A DNA stretch of 64,000 nt, from assembly GCA_947846985.1 (NCBI GenBank), contig CANTUZ010000011.1, forward strand, positions 34,281,589-34,345,588. Direction: 5' to 3'. The translations under genes and the position numbers were made by a program. The DNA is from Fratercula arctica (lineage: Eukaryota > Chordata > Aves > Charadriiformes > Alcidae). Below the pieces are notes generated by a model. That model had not been told where the DNA came from. It saw only the letters and a list, made by a program, of their open reading frames with translations, and ran no database searches. Of this stretch, positions 13,786-26,623 are shown piece by piece (position 1 is the stretch's first letter; each line of letters begins with the position of its first letter).

Positions 13786-16470
13786 TGGAGTTTGACCTTA
13801 GGCAAAGGCCATACAATGCCCCTCTCCATTAGAGACAGGAAGGCCTTTGAAATCCCCAAATTCACAACAGCTGAGAAGTGCTGCCTGTTGCTATAGGCAG
13901 CTCAGGAGGAGCACAAGTGAAATGTGGACAACAACTAGACTGATTAAAAAAAGACATGCTTAGGGTTGGATAGCTTTTTGTCCCTAAGAGAGAAAAAAAA
14001 AAAAAAAAGAAAAAAAAAAGATGTATCATGTATAATTGTTTTTTTCCTGATCAGCCTGTCAGCTAAAGTAGGAATACCTTTACAGATCACAATATCTGAA
14101 ATCTCACGAAGCACTACAGGAACAAAGAGATTCCACCACCCACTGTGCTGCATCCCAGATCTGGCTGTTCCCCACTGAGATACTGCAGTACCTCCCAGCC
14201 ACATCGGCTGCCGCTCTACACGCGACGTTTGTTCACCTATGCCGACCTTCTCAATCAAAAACCGAACATTTAAAATCACTGCAACGTTTGGGGGTCCTGC
14301 AGCATATATATAATGGGATCTGATAAAGGGAAAGCTACTGTGAACAGACAACAAAGACAGATAGAGAGGTTGTCAAGTGTCTTTGAGTCTGAATTGATAC
14401 ACATGGCTATCAGGTTTCCCTTAGCAAAAAGGGGTACTCTACAGCACCATAGATAGGAAATATGAAGTTTTTTGGAAGAAGACAGGCTTTTTTTTTTTTT
14501 TAACATCTGCCAGCGACAATGTTTTACTGCATTGTTAATGTGCAGGGTAAAATCTACCAACTAACAGCACCCAAGACATGAGGCTGGTTCTTCAGAGAGC
14601 CTCTGTATTTCAGCATTTGCATTAAATATAGCAATGAACCTGGACTAATTTCAGTGTATGTTACACTGCATCAGCACTCTCATACTATCTATAGCTTCCC
14701 GTCCTTTCTCATATAATAAGATTCAGCAATCTGGATAGATTTGTTGCTCGAGTGACTCCTTACTCCTTTAGTCTTTCAGAATTTGGGGGTAATATTTTCC
14801 CTAGGTCTTTAAAAACATATCCACAGCCTTTTCAGGGGCAGAGATAACCAAATTAAGAATTGTGACTTCGCAAGACCACTACAGGGAGACAGGAACGCTG
14901 TTGTCACAGCAGTATTGCCACGACTGGTGTTTCCTATAGCATCCTTTGGCTGCCTTCCACTCTCTAAGTGCCTCTTGCCTGGCTCCTCCTTCTCAGTCGT
15001 CCCACCTGTGAGTGGCATATCTGCTGTTTCATGGCCCTGCGTGGGCTGTCTCCATGCTATGGTATCTTCACAAGTCATTCCTATGACTTATGTAGCCAGG
15101 CTTGATACACAGGTTCAACAGCGCAAGTCCTTTGAACCACATTCCTCAAGTCCACTTTTCATCCCATTATCAGACTGGTACTGAATAAAGGCCAAGTGGA
15201 AAATCCCAGTATGAAATGCACTCCCGCGGCTGATATTCACATAAAGGCTAAACTCAGCAAAGGTTTGGTAAGAGACCTGACCATATACCTGGACTATGTG
15301 AATTGTTTGTGTTTAGTCTAGTTTGAACAATTTCTGGTATCTCAGGGTCAAAGGCTCACTTTTCATAGGTAAACATTTTAGAGGACTCATGTATTAATGA
15401 CATATCACTAGCCAGAATCGAAACTGCTTCTGCTGAGGCAGTTACCTTGGGCAGAAAAACATTCAACCAGTGACTCTGATGCACGAACTGGCTCCAGGCC
15501 TTAAAATGAGGACCATTCGCTACACTGTTTTACTATAGCAATTATACGGCCAAGGCTGGGGATTCAAGACAACAAAGCTACTTGAATACATTAGGAAGGT
15601 CCCTCACTGCCTGTTGAGAAAAAAAAAAAAAAGCGCTAATTTTTGACAGTTTCAAAGCATATTTGTTGCTTAAGTAGAATAAAAGAAAGTGATGGCTGTA
15701 GTCATCTGATGATAATGACCTTCGGCCATGCCAGGTCCTTCAATGCGTGTGTGTGTCTTGTGCCGCACTGAACAGAGCCTATAGATACACACACCCAGGA
15801 GCACCCCTGCACACACGGTCCCCAGAGGGGTTTTGCAAACTGCTCATATGAACTGTTGCATTAAATTACATGTAGCTTGAGCGATCAGTAGCTCATCAGT
15901 TGACCTCTGGCTCCGATTCCTAATAACTAGAAGCATCTGACATAAAGCCCTTAGAGAAGGCATGGGGAAAGAAATAACTGCGCTAATTAAGCTATGCAAA
16001 GTGCCTTGGAGGAGAGTGCTCCACTTCAAGGATACCCTGACATTTCTGACCCATTACAAGTAGCGGCAGAAAAATTTCAGGAATTTAACGTGGAGTGTTT
16101 AATTGAGACAGAGAGGAAAAGAAATCAGTAGAATTTAAAATTGATTTCTTCCTTAGAGCTAAACCATATCAGCGTGGAAGACTTAGTAAATATTCTTAGC
16201 CACTAACGTGCCTTTATTTTGATTGTACAGAAGGTAAATCATCCACATAAACATGCTAGAGAACCACGTTGGCCTGGTGCATTTATGATGAATTCTTTGC
16301 TCACAGCGCACACGTAAATGCAATAGTCCTATTGCCATAACCCGCTTAGCACTTAAATATCATTTTTTGAATTTATTTCCATCATTTGAACCTAAGGACA
16401 CAGACGAATGTTTAGAATTTTGCATGTGATAAATACTTCTTTCTGAGAGTGAACCTGTAAAAATGAAGCC
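13786..16470. other. Gene-free non-coding DNA
   Basis: Holds an interrupted A-tract (A16-G-A10, 13993-14019), a T14 run (14488-14501), an A14 run (15619-15632) and a short TG run near 15748. No coding evidence was found. Confidence 0.75.
13993..14019. repeat. Interrupted poly(A) tract
   Basis: Sixteen A, one G, then ten A. No AATAAA lies just upstream. It reads as simple-repeat DNA; the 3' end of a retrocopy is possible but unsupported. Confidence 0.85.
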
Positions 16471-16688
16471 CATTTAATAATACACTAAGCATCTTTCACA
16501 TCCAAAAAACCTAACTTCTACAGTATCCTCATAGGAAACATATATTGGTTTATCCATTTTAATAGCATGGTTAAACCGAGGCTTGAAAAAAACAAAGTGA
16601 CTTACCAAGGTCAAAACACATGTTAGATACAGAGCTGGGGAGAGAAATCCTGATTCAGATTCCCAGTTGTCTGCTCTAACGGTTTGAT
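16471..16688 (-). repeat. Long MIR-type SINE relic, antisense
   Basis: Most of the MIR element can be followed in reverse orientation. An 'aagcactttacat'-like block (AAGCATCTTTCACATC) comes first, then 'cctcataggaa' (CCTCATAGGAAAC), then 'ccattttacag..gaaactgaggc' (CCATTTTAATAGC, then AAACCGAGGC), 'agtgacttnnccaaggtca' (AGTGACTTACCAAGGTCA), 'cagagctggg' (CAGAGCTGGGGAGAG), and a final 'gtctgctctaac'. This is the best-preserved old SINE in the window, about 215 bp. Confidence 0.8.
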
Positions 16689-18880
16689 GGTATTCCTTTC
16701 CTTTCCTATATTTAGGAACAGGTTATCTGTAGGTCCCATTTAAGTTAAGGGTGTTGAATGGGAGACAACTCTTCTTCCTAGCATGGTTTGGAGCCCCCCA
16801 GAAGAATTCCTAGTTGTTCTTCAAATGAAAATGTGTGAATTGTTACCCAATTTGGATAATAACTTCACTAGTAGACAAAATTCAAGGCTCCTGTATTGTA
16901 AAACAGCTCTCCTTTTTAATTTACCCTATGATCTGCTACCTGGCATGTCTTCATCCAGATTCACCACGTCACTGAAGAGTGTCAGAGTACCCTTTTTATA
17001 GCTGTAAAGATGAGCTCAGAGCACAGCCCACGCTCTGAATATTTGGGAATTTGGAGTTTAGTTCATACTCATCACAGGTGTCAAACTGGGATAGCTTTTC
17101 CATACTTCTCCATGTTGCTGAAGATTAAATGAACCGGTTACGATTAATACAGGAAGGTCACAACTAATAAAAGTCCTTTCCATCCAGGTGTTTTTATTCA
17201 GGGTCTGGAAGAAGACACGAATACTTAGATCAAGTCTCTCTGGACACATTTCTCAGTTTTTCCTGTTGGTGGGAACGCAGAGGACTGGATCTGCATCTCC
17301 AAACACTCTGGTTTGTGGCTCCGGCTATATTTAATCTATATACCTGGGCAACAGCTTGCTATTACTACTAGCTGAAAGAATTACAGTGGAAGTGACTGAC
17401 AAACCTGAGAAGGATCAGAATAAAGACAGCCTACAGTTACAGCATTTTCTCCTTCTGACCTCCTAACCAGAGCAGTATCCTGCAGAGAGAGAAATCTAGA
17501 TCCCATTGAACGTGAGAAAGTTGACCGGGAAAGGCAGCAGCATCCCTTTGATGGCAGAGCCAAAGAAGAAAACTATCTAACTTTCCATTGCAAAGTTTCC
17601 ACTGGACCAAAAAACAACACAAGCATTGAGTTTGGTTACGCTTGAGCCTGGCTTTTTAAATACTTATCCGGGCCTACTATTCGTTCTCCAGCTCTGGACG
17701 CCGCGTGCTGTGCCCTCGTGCCTTCACTCCTCTCCTGCGGCCACGCAGCCCGGCTTGGGAACATCTCTGTGCTCTGCATTTCCCAACGGTCTCCTCTGCC
17801 AGCCTGAGCCGCCTTCTAGGGTAATAAGCTATTTGCAGGTTTAATACGATAAGGAACGAGAAAGAATATATTTCTGTTGTTTTATTTACATAAAAAGCAA
17901 TGTAACTGGCCCTCCCTGTCTCAGTCGTGTGCTATTAATAAAGTTCATGTGAGGAATATACAAATTTACACCACGTGTGGAACCTGTCGACGCAACTAGT
18001 CTCTAGCTAGAATACTTTCCATGGCTTGTATCTCCATATAGCCCATCTTTCTGGGACATGTGACCCAGAAATGTGTCATCGGGACACATGTAGTCACTGG
18101 ACTGATGAAAGGAATTCAAGAGAAACAGAAGTAACAATACTGCTTCTTCCAGACTCCCCTCAGCTTGTTGCTACTGCTCTCTGAAAAAATAATTGAGACA
18201 CGAAAAAGATGTTGTTGTCCCAGCTTGGCCCTTGTTTTACCTTTCATACAGCAGGCTTTTATGTAAGGCCGTATTTTTCCAGAGATTATTAAGAAAAAGG
18301 AACTAGAAATCCACAGCTGTCAGTTTTTAAAAGCAAATAATCACTCCCACGCAATGGCTGAAAGGCAAACTTGTACCTAAAGACTTGCAACTGGCATCAC
18401 TGACATGTTTCATTGTCCAATCAAAGTGTTAAAAATAAAAATAAACAGAGCCCACAAAGAGAAAAAATACACTGGATTTTAACATTCTTTCACAATTCAT
18501 AATCAAAGCTGCGGTCAGCAACATGGAGCGGGAAAGACGCTTGGTTACAAGTCATGACTTTAATCAGACAGTCTCACTGGCGTCTCATGGAAACCTTCCA
18601 AATGAAATGGACATACAAACCAGAGACATTCAGACTAAAGATGGAACATCACAAATAAGCTCTTTTGTCTAGAATAAATAGAACCAAAACAGTCAAATGC
18701 TCAGGAAGATAACTGATACAACATTGTTCCCTTGGGCATCTTTGTTAGCGATTAACCCAGTGTGTTTTAAATGCCTAAAACAATGAAAGTTAGTGGACAA
18801 GCTATTCTAGTCCTCTGGGCATGAACTGTCCTCCTAATCTCTGCTCACCAGGCCTCCCCACAGCCACATCCTTCTAACGC
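16689..18880. other. Gene-free non-coding DNA
   Basis: Only short overlapping frames without recognisable homology are present. No repeat was identified with confidence. Confidence 0.7.
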
Positions 18881-19160
18881 CCCGCTTCTTCCTGCCAGCC
18901 TCCAGCTGGTGACTCACTCTATTTAATCAGGGCAGCCATCGGGATATTCACCTACCAAATCACAGCAACCCTCGATCTCGCTGCCGTGACCTCCGCCGAG
19001 CCTCTTCCCAACTTATGTTTATTACTTTCACTGTTTGCGCCAAATCTAAACTCAGGCTTGTCAGCACTTTGGGGCGAAGCTCCCATCACGTGTGGCATGA
19101 ATTCGCCCCCCCCCGCCCCGGCCCTGTCACATAGTCTATGCACACCTTATGTAAGCCTAA
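18881..19160. promoter_or_regulatory. CpG-enriched block, candidate regulatory element
   Basis: About a dozen CpGs lie in the 180 bases from 18945, against a CpG-poor surround. E-box-like CAGCTG and CACGTG-type sites are present, and a C-tract at 19106-19124 can form a G-quadruplex on the minus strand. The sequence looks motif-dense rather than repeat-derived. Regulatory function is inferred. Confidence 0.3.
19106..19124 (-). other. G-quadruplex-prone tract (minus strand)
   Basis: The plus strand reads C9-G-C4-GG-C3. The minus strand therefore reads G3-CC-G4-C-G9, and the G9 run can supply two tracts, giving four G-tracts with very short loops. Confidence 0.55.
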
Positions 19161-22020
19161 GTGTCTTAACTGCCCAAAGGGACGAAGGAAAGAACGAACC
19201 AGAGTCCTGAGGCCCGATTAGATTTGAAATCAAGGGTAAAACTTCCACTGGCACCGACAGCGTTGGATCAGCCGGGAAGGGACTGATCCTGAAGGTACTG
19301 CTAAGTGCCTCTTGAAGGGAAGGGCTTGTGTCTTCTCTATGGTGAAGGATTTCACCTTCGAGATTAAAGCCCTAAAGCCAACAAACCATTTTAACGAGAA
19401 CTGTGAAACTCCTCCAGCAACACTTGTTAGAAAGTTACCTGTTATAAAAGACATATGGCATCAAGGACTCTTGAGACCAGGGGTCACCAGAGGGTATTTT
19501 ATCTTTCTCTGTATTTTCTCCAGAAAGAATAAAGGAGACGGAAGATAAAAAGTGAGATTATGTCACAGCAGAGGAATGTCTCTATTGATAGGAAGATAAG
19601 CCTTTTCCACCAAAGCCAAGTAATCTTCAAAAGATGACTATAAACTGCATTGCCGTGCACTCTACAGAGTTTTGTAAAGTCTCTCCACTTCCTCGTCAAT
19701 ATTACCCTTGTACTTTATGTAAAAAAACTACATTATATATTACATTATATAGCTCAGCTGATCTTAACATCCCCTGCAAGTCCAGTTGCTAATTAGAATA
19801 AGGAAGAACATCAATGTAAGTGGCAGGACTTCTGATTATGTCAGACTGACAATGGATACCTTAACAAAGAAAACAGTCACATCTCGGACATAGTGTTCGA
19901 TTACCTATGGATGGATTATCTGGGCCACGGATTGACCCTCTCTGTCCTCCCCCTACAGCTTCGGCTGCATCACAGCCAGGACACAGCCGCACACCTGCTG
20001 ACAGTTTCCTGGTGCCTAAGGTTATGCCTGTGCTCTAAGGAGCTACACTCACCACATTTTAAAAGATGAACACGCTGAACAGTGACTGTCTCACTGGCAC
20101 ATGTTTTGTATTAGCTGTGGGCAATCTCCCCCCTCTCTCTCCCTGCCCTTCTTCATTATCTGGATAACTGGCTGCAGACCTTCTCTGAAGGAGTGGTTTT
20201 GGTAGTCATCGCAGGGGTGTATTATGAAAGAAGGAGCTCAACCGTACTTGATATCTGAATTATAAAAACAGAAAGGCCACATAACACAAAGGTTCTGCCT
20301 TGCAGACCCCTGTATTTCAGATCTCGTTCTGCGTCCAGCAGTCAACGCTGACACTTCTACGCAGGCCAGGCTCTCTCCTCTGCAGAGTTCATCAGCCCAA
20401 GGTTTGTCTGGAGGAAATCCCCACTTCAAGCATGGATTTTGGTGAAGTTTGATGATGGAGAAATGTATCAAAGAAGTGATCTGCAGAAAAGGAGGGTGTG
20501 GGCAGCAGTAACTTCCAGTTCTCTTTATAAACATCCTGGGGCAAATGTACTCTATTTGTATTTATGTCGATAAGCGACAGAGGTGCCCCAGGGTGCTAAG
20601 GCACTTTTTGGGCTCTATAGCAGCAGGAACTCCTTAGTCAGTGGGGTGGAGCTGGGAGCCCGGGGCCAAAAAGAACTGGCTGGTCACTATCCAGACCGCA
20701 AGGATTTCAAAACTTATGGGTACCCATGGGCTGGATCTACCCACTTGCAACACATTGCTTTCTCCCTATGCCATCTACTCCCTTCCAAAAATCCCACAAT
20801 TGCTTTCATTGTGATTAGCTCAGCTCCCTTCTCTGAAGGGAAAACACATGGCACTTTTGGACCATATCTGATATAATGATTCTGTTCACAGTTTCCAAAC
20901 TCCCCTTTAACCATAGCCCAGGAAGTCAGCACAGAGATAAATCCCACTGAGCTGCACAAACACCTTCCCCACACTGTATTCACAGGTATCCAGAGAGAAA
21001 GAGAGCACACACACCTCAGGACGCAGGATCTGACTCAGAGATACCTAGGAAGAGTCAAGATGTGACATCAGGAACAACTCAGACCTAAGGAATTAACCTG
21101 TTTCATTGGAAGCGAACAAGGACCTCGGCCCATACAAGCAAGATTAACAACAAAAGCATATTTTTGCATTATTTATCCAACAACATAAAGATATATCACA
21201 TTATTTCAGGACATCTATTCTTAGCTATACCATCCTCCATGGGAGATGGAAGAAGCAAGGCTTGTAGTCATTTGGGAATAATAGGAGGTGAAGAGTTGGT
21301 AGAAAATGCACATCTAAGAGTTATTAGTTAACAGCAGGGCCTTCCTTTCCTAGATTCCACTTTTCCACCTTTGATAAAGTTGTTTCCTCTGTTACACCAT
21401 TATTTACCTGAGATTTGCTTATTTACTTAGCTATTAACAGTCAGGTACACAAGGGCTTGTACTTATCTTTCTACTGGATACAGTCGCTGTGAACTTCCAA
21501 AGAGAAGTCCCCCCTGTATCAGCTGCCACACATTCAGGCCGGGACTGCGACTTCTCTGAAATATCTGGTGATATAAATTCTTGGAACAAAGTGGGAAGGA
21601 GCCTTATGCCATACACGTGGGAGCATGGCTACACAGAGATAATATGTCAGCTTCAGGAGACTTATAACAGCAAGTTTTTTTCGTTGCTTTCAACATCGAA
21701 ATATCTATATATGGGGTGTTACTGGAAATCATGTGACTTCCTGAAGTTTAGCTTCCCCTGCTTGTAAACGTGTAGGAATTTCACTTTCTGATCGCTGGAA
21801 ACTAAAAGTGAGGTACTTCTCAGTAAACTTTTGCTCTACAAAAAAATTATGTTCATGAAAATAATTTCCTTAACTTACACTAATCTTCTAAAACTGCAAT
21901 ATTCAGCCATAACCTTCTTTTACACAGCTTGGACGTGTTGGCACAAAGGTATGAAATTTTATGAATTTCATTATTTCTGGTGACATTGTCATCGACAACA
22001 ACAACAACAAAAAATACCTA
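19161..22020. other. Gene-free non-coding DNA
   Basis: A pyrimidine-rich tract lies at 20125-20154 and a short (CAA)n run at about 21995-22014. No exon, RNA gene or assignable transposon was seen. Confidence 0.7.
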
Positions 22021-22029
22021 AATGAAATG

Positions 22030-22290
22030 ATAATAATTAACTGCACTCAGCTGCATTTTCTCTGAGAATTTCCGCATGCTCAGAGTGTGAGAGAACTGAC
22101 TCATTCTTTATGAGGAGAGCGCAGTATAAATCCTGCTAATTATTTGTGCCGAGAGTGGTATCTACAATTCATTTATTATATGAGCTGCAGGGCTCTGGTG
22201 CTTTTTCAGTAAAGTGCCATTAATATCACAGCTGGCTACGCGACAAACACTCTGCAAGATCTTCAGAAATCACGTTGCAGATTGGGTGGA
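22030..22290. promoter_or_regulatory. Candidate regulatory block
   Basis: This non-repetitive stretch is dense in homeodomain-type TAAT cores (GCTAATTATTTG near 22135, GCCATTAATATC near 22217) and CAGCTG-like E-boxes. It has no reading frame of note. The composition is typical of deeply conserved non-coding elements, but no alignment was available. Confidence 0.3.
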
Positions 22291-25200
22291 AATACTTTAA
22301 ATATATTTTTGTTCAACATATTTTAGTATTTCTTCTTTGAACAAACTCCCCCGTCAAATGAAACCATCTGAGCAACCCCAGCAAGACAAAAAAAGAAAGC
22401 TGCAGCTGGAATTCAGAAATAGATATTATGCAGCACCAAGAAAGACTGTGCTTTGTTAAAGGATTCTTTGAAGGAGTACAGGACTGGAAGCGACTCCCCT
22501 GCCATTTATCAATCCCCCATTATCAAGGGCCATGTTCCAGGATAACTCTCAGAACTAGCCAACAGGTTATTAATTAGTAGTCACTGTTATATAAAAATAG
22601 AAACAAAGGAATAACAAAGCAACAGAAACCATGACACATGGTAGACCCCACCCAGAGCATTTCACAGATGGTCTCTGTGTTGGGAATACTGCCCATGCCT
22701 GGGTCTGCCGTCAGCCTGCCCAGTTCCACCACTGGACCATCCGCAGCAGAAAAATCTCTATGTAGCAGGATGTGTTTGTATAAACAAAGAAAGAGATGGC
22801 AATATACAGGGAAGACGAAAGGAGAAGGGAGGTGAGGAAAGCAACAAATGAGTTGACGCGTATTACATCAAGCTTGAAAGAACTTGTCAAGGTCTTATCC
22901 TGCTACTGATCAGTTGCTGTAGTTAGCTGAGCTGCTCCACCTTTCTGATAAACTAAAATGAATCCCATTTAATTTCAGTGCCATTCGTATCCAGACTTAT
23001 GTGCGTGTCTGGCTGTCTCTAGGATATACATTAGGAAACTGATGGAAAGCACCTGATAGCATCAGTCAGATAAGATGGCTGATGTTCCCTCCTCTACAGT
23101 CCAAAATGTTGTAAAAATATAAAATAATATTTTGGGCTGAGATGACTCAGAAATCAGCATCAACTTGCCAACTTGGAAGGCCCTAGGATGTTTGCTTCAA
23201 ATAGTATCTTGGTAACAAATTCGTATGTCACATTCACATACACAAATCCATACATAATGAGATTAAAGGTCACAGCTCCTTAGGAGAAGCCCTGTTAATA
23301 CTGAAATACAAAAAAAGTCTGCTGCCTACAAACAGAAAACTTATAATCCAAAGGCACTTCATTAAGTGAATTGATCTGTTTCTACAGCTATGCTCCATAA
23401 CAGCCTGTAGCAAAAAGAACCCCCCCCCTCCTTTCTTTTCTTTTCATGCTTTTTATCATGCCTGGCTTTCAACTGGGAGCATTACATTCCGGGTCAAAGA
23501 CTTATTCTGAAGATTTACACGTTTTGGATAGGCTGAAAACAGTGGTGGTTTTTGTCCAGGAAAAGTTCCCTTTGGAATCTAGGAGCTCCATTAGAAGGTC
23601 AGGAACGAGCCCTTACATTATGTATCGTCAACCAACGTGTGAACCTGATAACAGTTTATTTTAAGGGTGCCATCACAGAGACGAGCTCTACAATCAGCAG
23701 TAACAGGAAGAATTAAGAATAGGAGTAGTTAGACTGCGTGTGAGAATCAAAAATTCCTGCCAGTCCTCTAGAAAAATTTCCCTGCAAGGAGGAGGCCATC
23801 TACCTTGGGATGTTTATAGATAGCATCAAAGAAGAAACCAAACAAATTTACTAACAGAAGTGAATTGGAGATTAAGTGTACCTAAAGAGATGGTCAGCTA
23901 CAGGGCTGGATTATTGCTGTACTGAAGGCACCAATCACTTGAGTCATGACACAAGCTGGCCATGAATATCCTGTAACACGCCCCTAGCCCTTTTCTTTAC
24001 CTTGCATAGTCACGACTTGCATGTGAAAACCATGACAATTTCAAGCTTCATGACGAGATCTGTACTTTTTGCCCATGGGGTATTTTGCAGACTAGAAAAA
24101 GGTATTTGGGGAAGCGTTTGGGAAACTAAAGTCACATGCTTTGAGGTGAAAAACCAGCCTGCCTGAATCTATATATTCTGAGTTCAGCATTAACAGAAGT
24201 TATCAGTTTCTTACAAGAAAACAAAATATGCTTTGGAAGTTAAAACAAACTTCCACATGATTGGAGCAGAAACCTCATACTTAATTTCTGTGCATTTGAC
24301 ACGAAATACAGAAACCCTGATTTAGAGTTCAGCATGTTTCAATGGATTCCAAATAGCCTCAAGGGCAGCTTCAAAACTAAAGGTAATTATGAAAATAAAA
24401 CCTCAAATTTCTCAAACAAACCAAAGGCTTGGTTTAACCCTGAAAATAAACTTGTGGAGGCTGGTCCATGCTGGATCAACAGAACTGGAGATATGGGCTG
24501 GTTCTGCACCAATCTGACCATGTCTGAAGCACATCTGGGAGCAATCTCTATGGCTTGCACTTAAGAAATATGCACGTAAAAGCTTTAACTGAGTCTTACC
24601 TACAAATTCATCCTGGACCATCCTACAAAGTTAGATACCTTCAAGAGCAAAACTCCCAGGGCCCTTGCCACAGAGGTCTGAAGATTAGGCATCACTTGCT
24701 CGACCAATTAGCTGCTATTTGAAACTGTACAGGCTTGGCATAGACTAATTTAGTCATCAAAAAAGTTCACAGAGTCTTTATCTGGCTAGAAACAAGCAGC
24801 AGCAGAGAGTTTCCTTGCTCAGAAGTCCCTAGGTTTGCCTCACCGGTGGGTTTAAGACTCAAGACACCCCACCTCTCCTTGCTCTCAGGGTCTCGCTCAC
24901 AACACTGTCTCCGGACTTCCTCCCTCTCTAGCATCTGTGGCTCTGGGACAATATTTTCGTCCCTGTAACGTTAACTGGGGCAAACAGGCAACTTGGTTCT
25001 GCCTTGCCCTGTGGCCAGCACTGGGTCATGGCACCTCGCTCAGCACTGGAGCAGGACCAGTCCCTCCATCTTTGAGCCCGAAACACAACACCCAGGAAGC
25101 CCACTGGCTGCAAAAAGCTCCCTGTCTGTGAATACCCCCCAACACAAAACTTTTAAATAAATGCCATACAATAGTGTTGACTTTACCTCTGCATTGTACT

Positions 25201-26400
25201 TAGCACGTAGCCACCATTAGGTATTGCACCACACAGACCTAATGTTTGCTTTTCTGTGATGGTCTGTGTTGGCTTATCAGCCTCCAGGCCCATTTTCCAC
25301 TCCTGACTTGCACCTGTGCTATTGCTGTACTCCCTCCTAATTGCCCAAAATCTATTGCTTGTCTCTTCCACACCCTGGGATTGTTCAAGATATCCATTTC
25401 ATGGTGCTGATACTCCTCTTGTACTGACGCTAGTTTGGTATTATAAAAGCCCACCTGAATTACCAGCGCTGTTTATTTCCTGTGGTTTCCAGAGGAGAGT
25501 TCAGCAGGTTTCCAAACCTCGGAGGCTTGGCTACATAGAGACTTGTACTGCAGAGTCCCAGACACGGGAGGTGTGACAGCAATCTGATGCTTACAAGGTG
25601 GTTCTGGGGGGTTTTCCAAGAAATAAGGCTCCCATCAGCAACTGAGGCACTGCAAGTCCCTGGTGTGGGCTGAACATTTACACCAGTAATAAACACACAT
25701 TACTGCTGACATGAAAAACCTCCAATATTCAACATTTAGAGATCTTTACCAAACATTCCTCAAATTTAAACTGTTTTTCTTAATGACAATATACAAAATT
25801 AGTATCATAAGTTACACTAATTTTCTGGTCTGCTTGTATTTTCCACTTTTTTTCATAGTATGAGTAAGCCACCAAAGTTCCAAATAACAGTGGTTTAGTC
25901 TTAGAACGTGTAAATTCAGGGCCTAGCTTTAGTAGCTTTTGAAACACAAGGACACTAAAGGATGCCATTTGGAGACTTACTCAAAGACAACTACCTTATT
26001 TCTGTGCATACCTTAGCTGTATAGACATTACTCTGGCCACACATTAATTCCACCAAAACCCAGGTTAGCTTCCACACCAATGTATCGAGCTCAGCGGTAG
26101 GAGCTTCTCACAGAAGAGAAGCGCAAGCATGTTCCTCAAACCTCTTGGGAGAAGAATTTGACCTTCCAAGTTAGACTCAAAAATATCACTACAACCTTAA
26201 AAAGCCTCCAATCTCTTCCCATCGACGCTGTTGAATCTTTTTTTTTGTTAGCAGATCCTGTTTCCCACAGACCTGCCTCTCCTCCCCTTCTCCTTGTCCC
26301 ACATCTTTCCCTCCAGAGCTTTCCTTGTTCCCATCTCCCTAATCATCTTGGGCTCGTTTCCAGGGATCTGCTTTTAAAAATACAGCAGCGTGCTATAAAC
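22291..26400. other. Gene-free non-coding DNA
   Basis: A C10-type run occurs near 23410. Frames are short, overlapping and without recognisable homology. Nothing else can be supported. Confidence 0.7.
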
Positions 26401-26473
26401 ACATTAGGCTTGTCAGCTTTAAAACTTGCTCGAGTTACTGTTTCCGAGGCAGGAGAGGGGAAAAAGGGTATTC

Positions 26474-26489
26474 CAAGGGGACCCCCTTG
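26474..26489. promoter_or_regulatory. GC-rich inverted repeat, NF-kB-like half-site arrangement
   Basis: CAAGGGG-AC-CCCCTTG is a perfect 7-bp inverted repeat with a 2-bp centre. Its core GGGGACCCCC fits the loose kB pattern GGGRNNYYCC. It lies 24 bp before the hAT-like relic. Binding is untested. Confidence 0.3.
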
Positions 26490-26513
26490 ACGTGACCATT
26501 CGTCTGCCTACAT

Positions 26514-26623
26514 CAGCAGTTCCCAAGCTTGTCAGCTTGCAACCTCATTTCCGGGCTCGTGACCTCTCTCTTCCATCAGCGCTCCTCGGGGTCGCGACCC
26601 TAACTTTGGAAACTTCTCGGCTG
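26514..26623. mobile_element. hAT-like MITE relic (about 110 bp)
   Basis: The left end CAGCAGTTCCCAAGCTTG and the reverse complement of the right end (CAG...AAGTTTCCAAAGTTA) look like terminal inverted repeats of the 'CAGNGGTTCYCAAAC' class. The inside holds a GGGTCGCGACCC palindrome and CTCGTGACC, typical of non-autonomous hAT elements in amniotes. No clear 8-bp target-site duplication was found, so the boundaries are approximate. There is no transposase. Confidence 0.5.

Noticed and set aside
13397..13816. 139-codon minus-strand frame
   Set aside because: It runs through the MIR relic at 13665-13785 and has no recognisable product.
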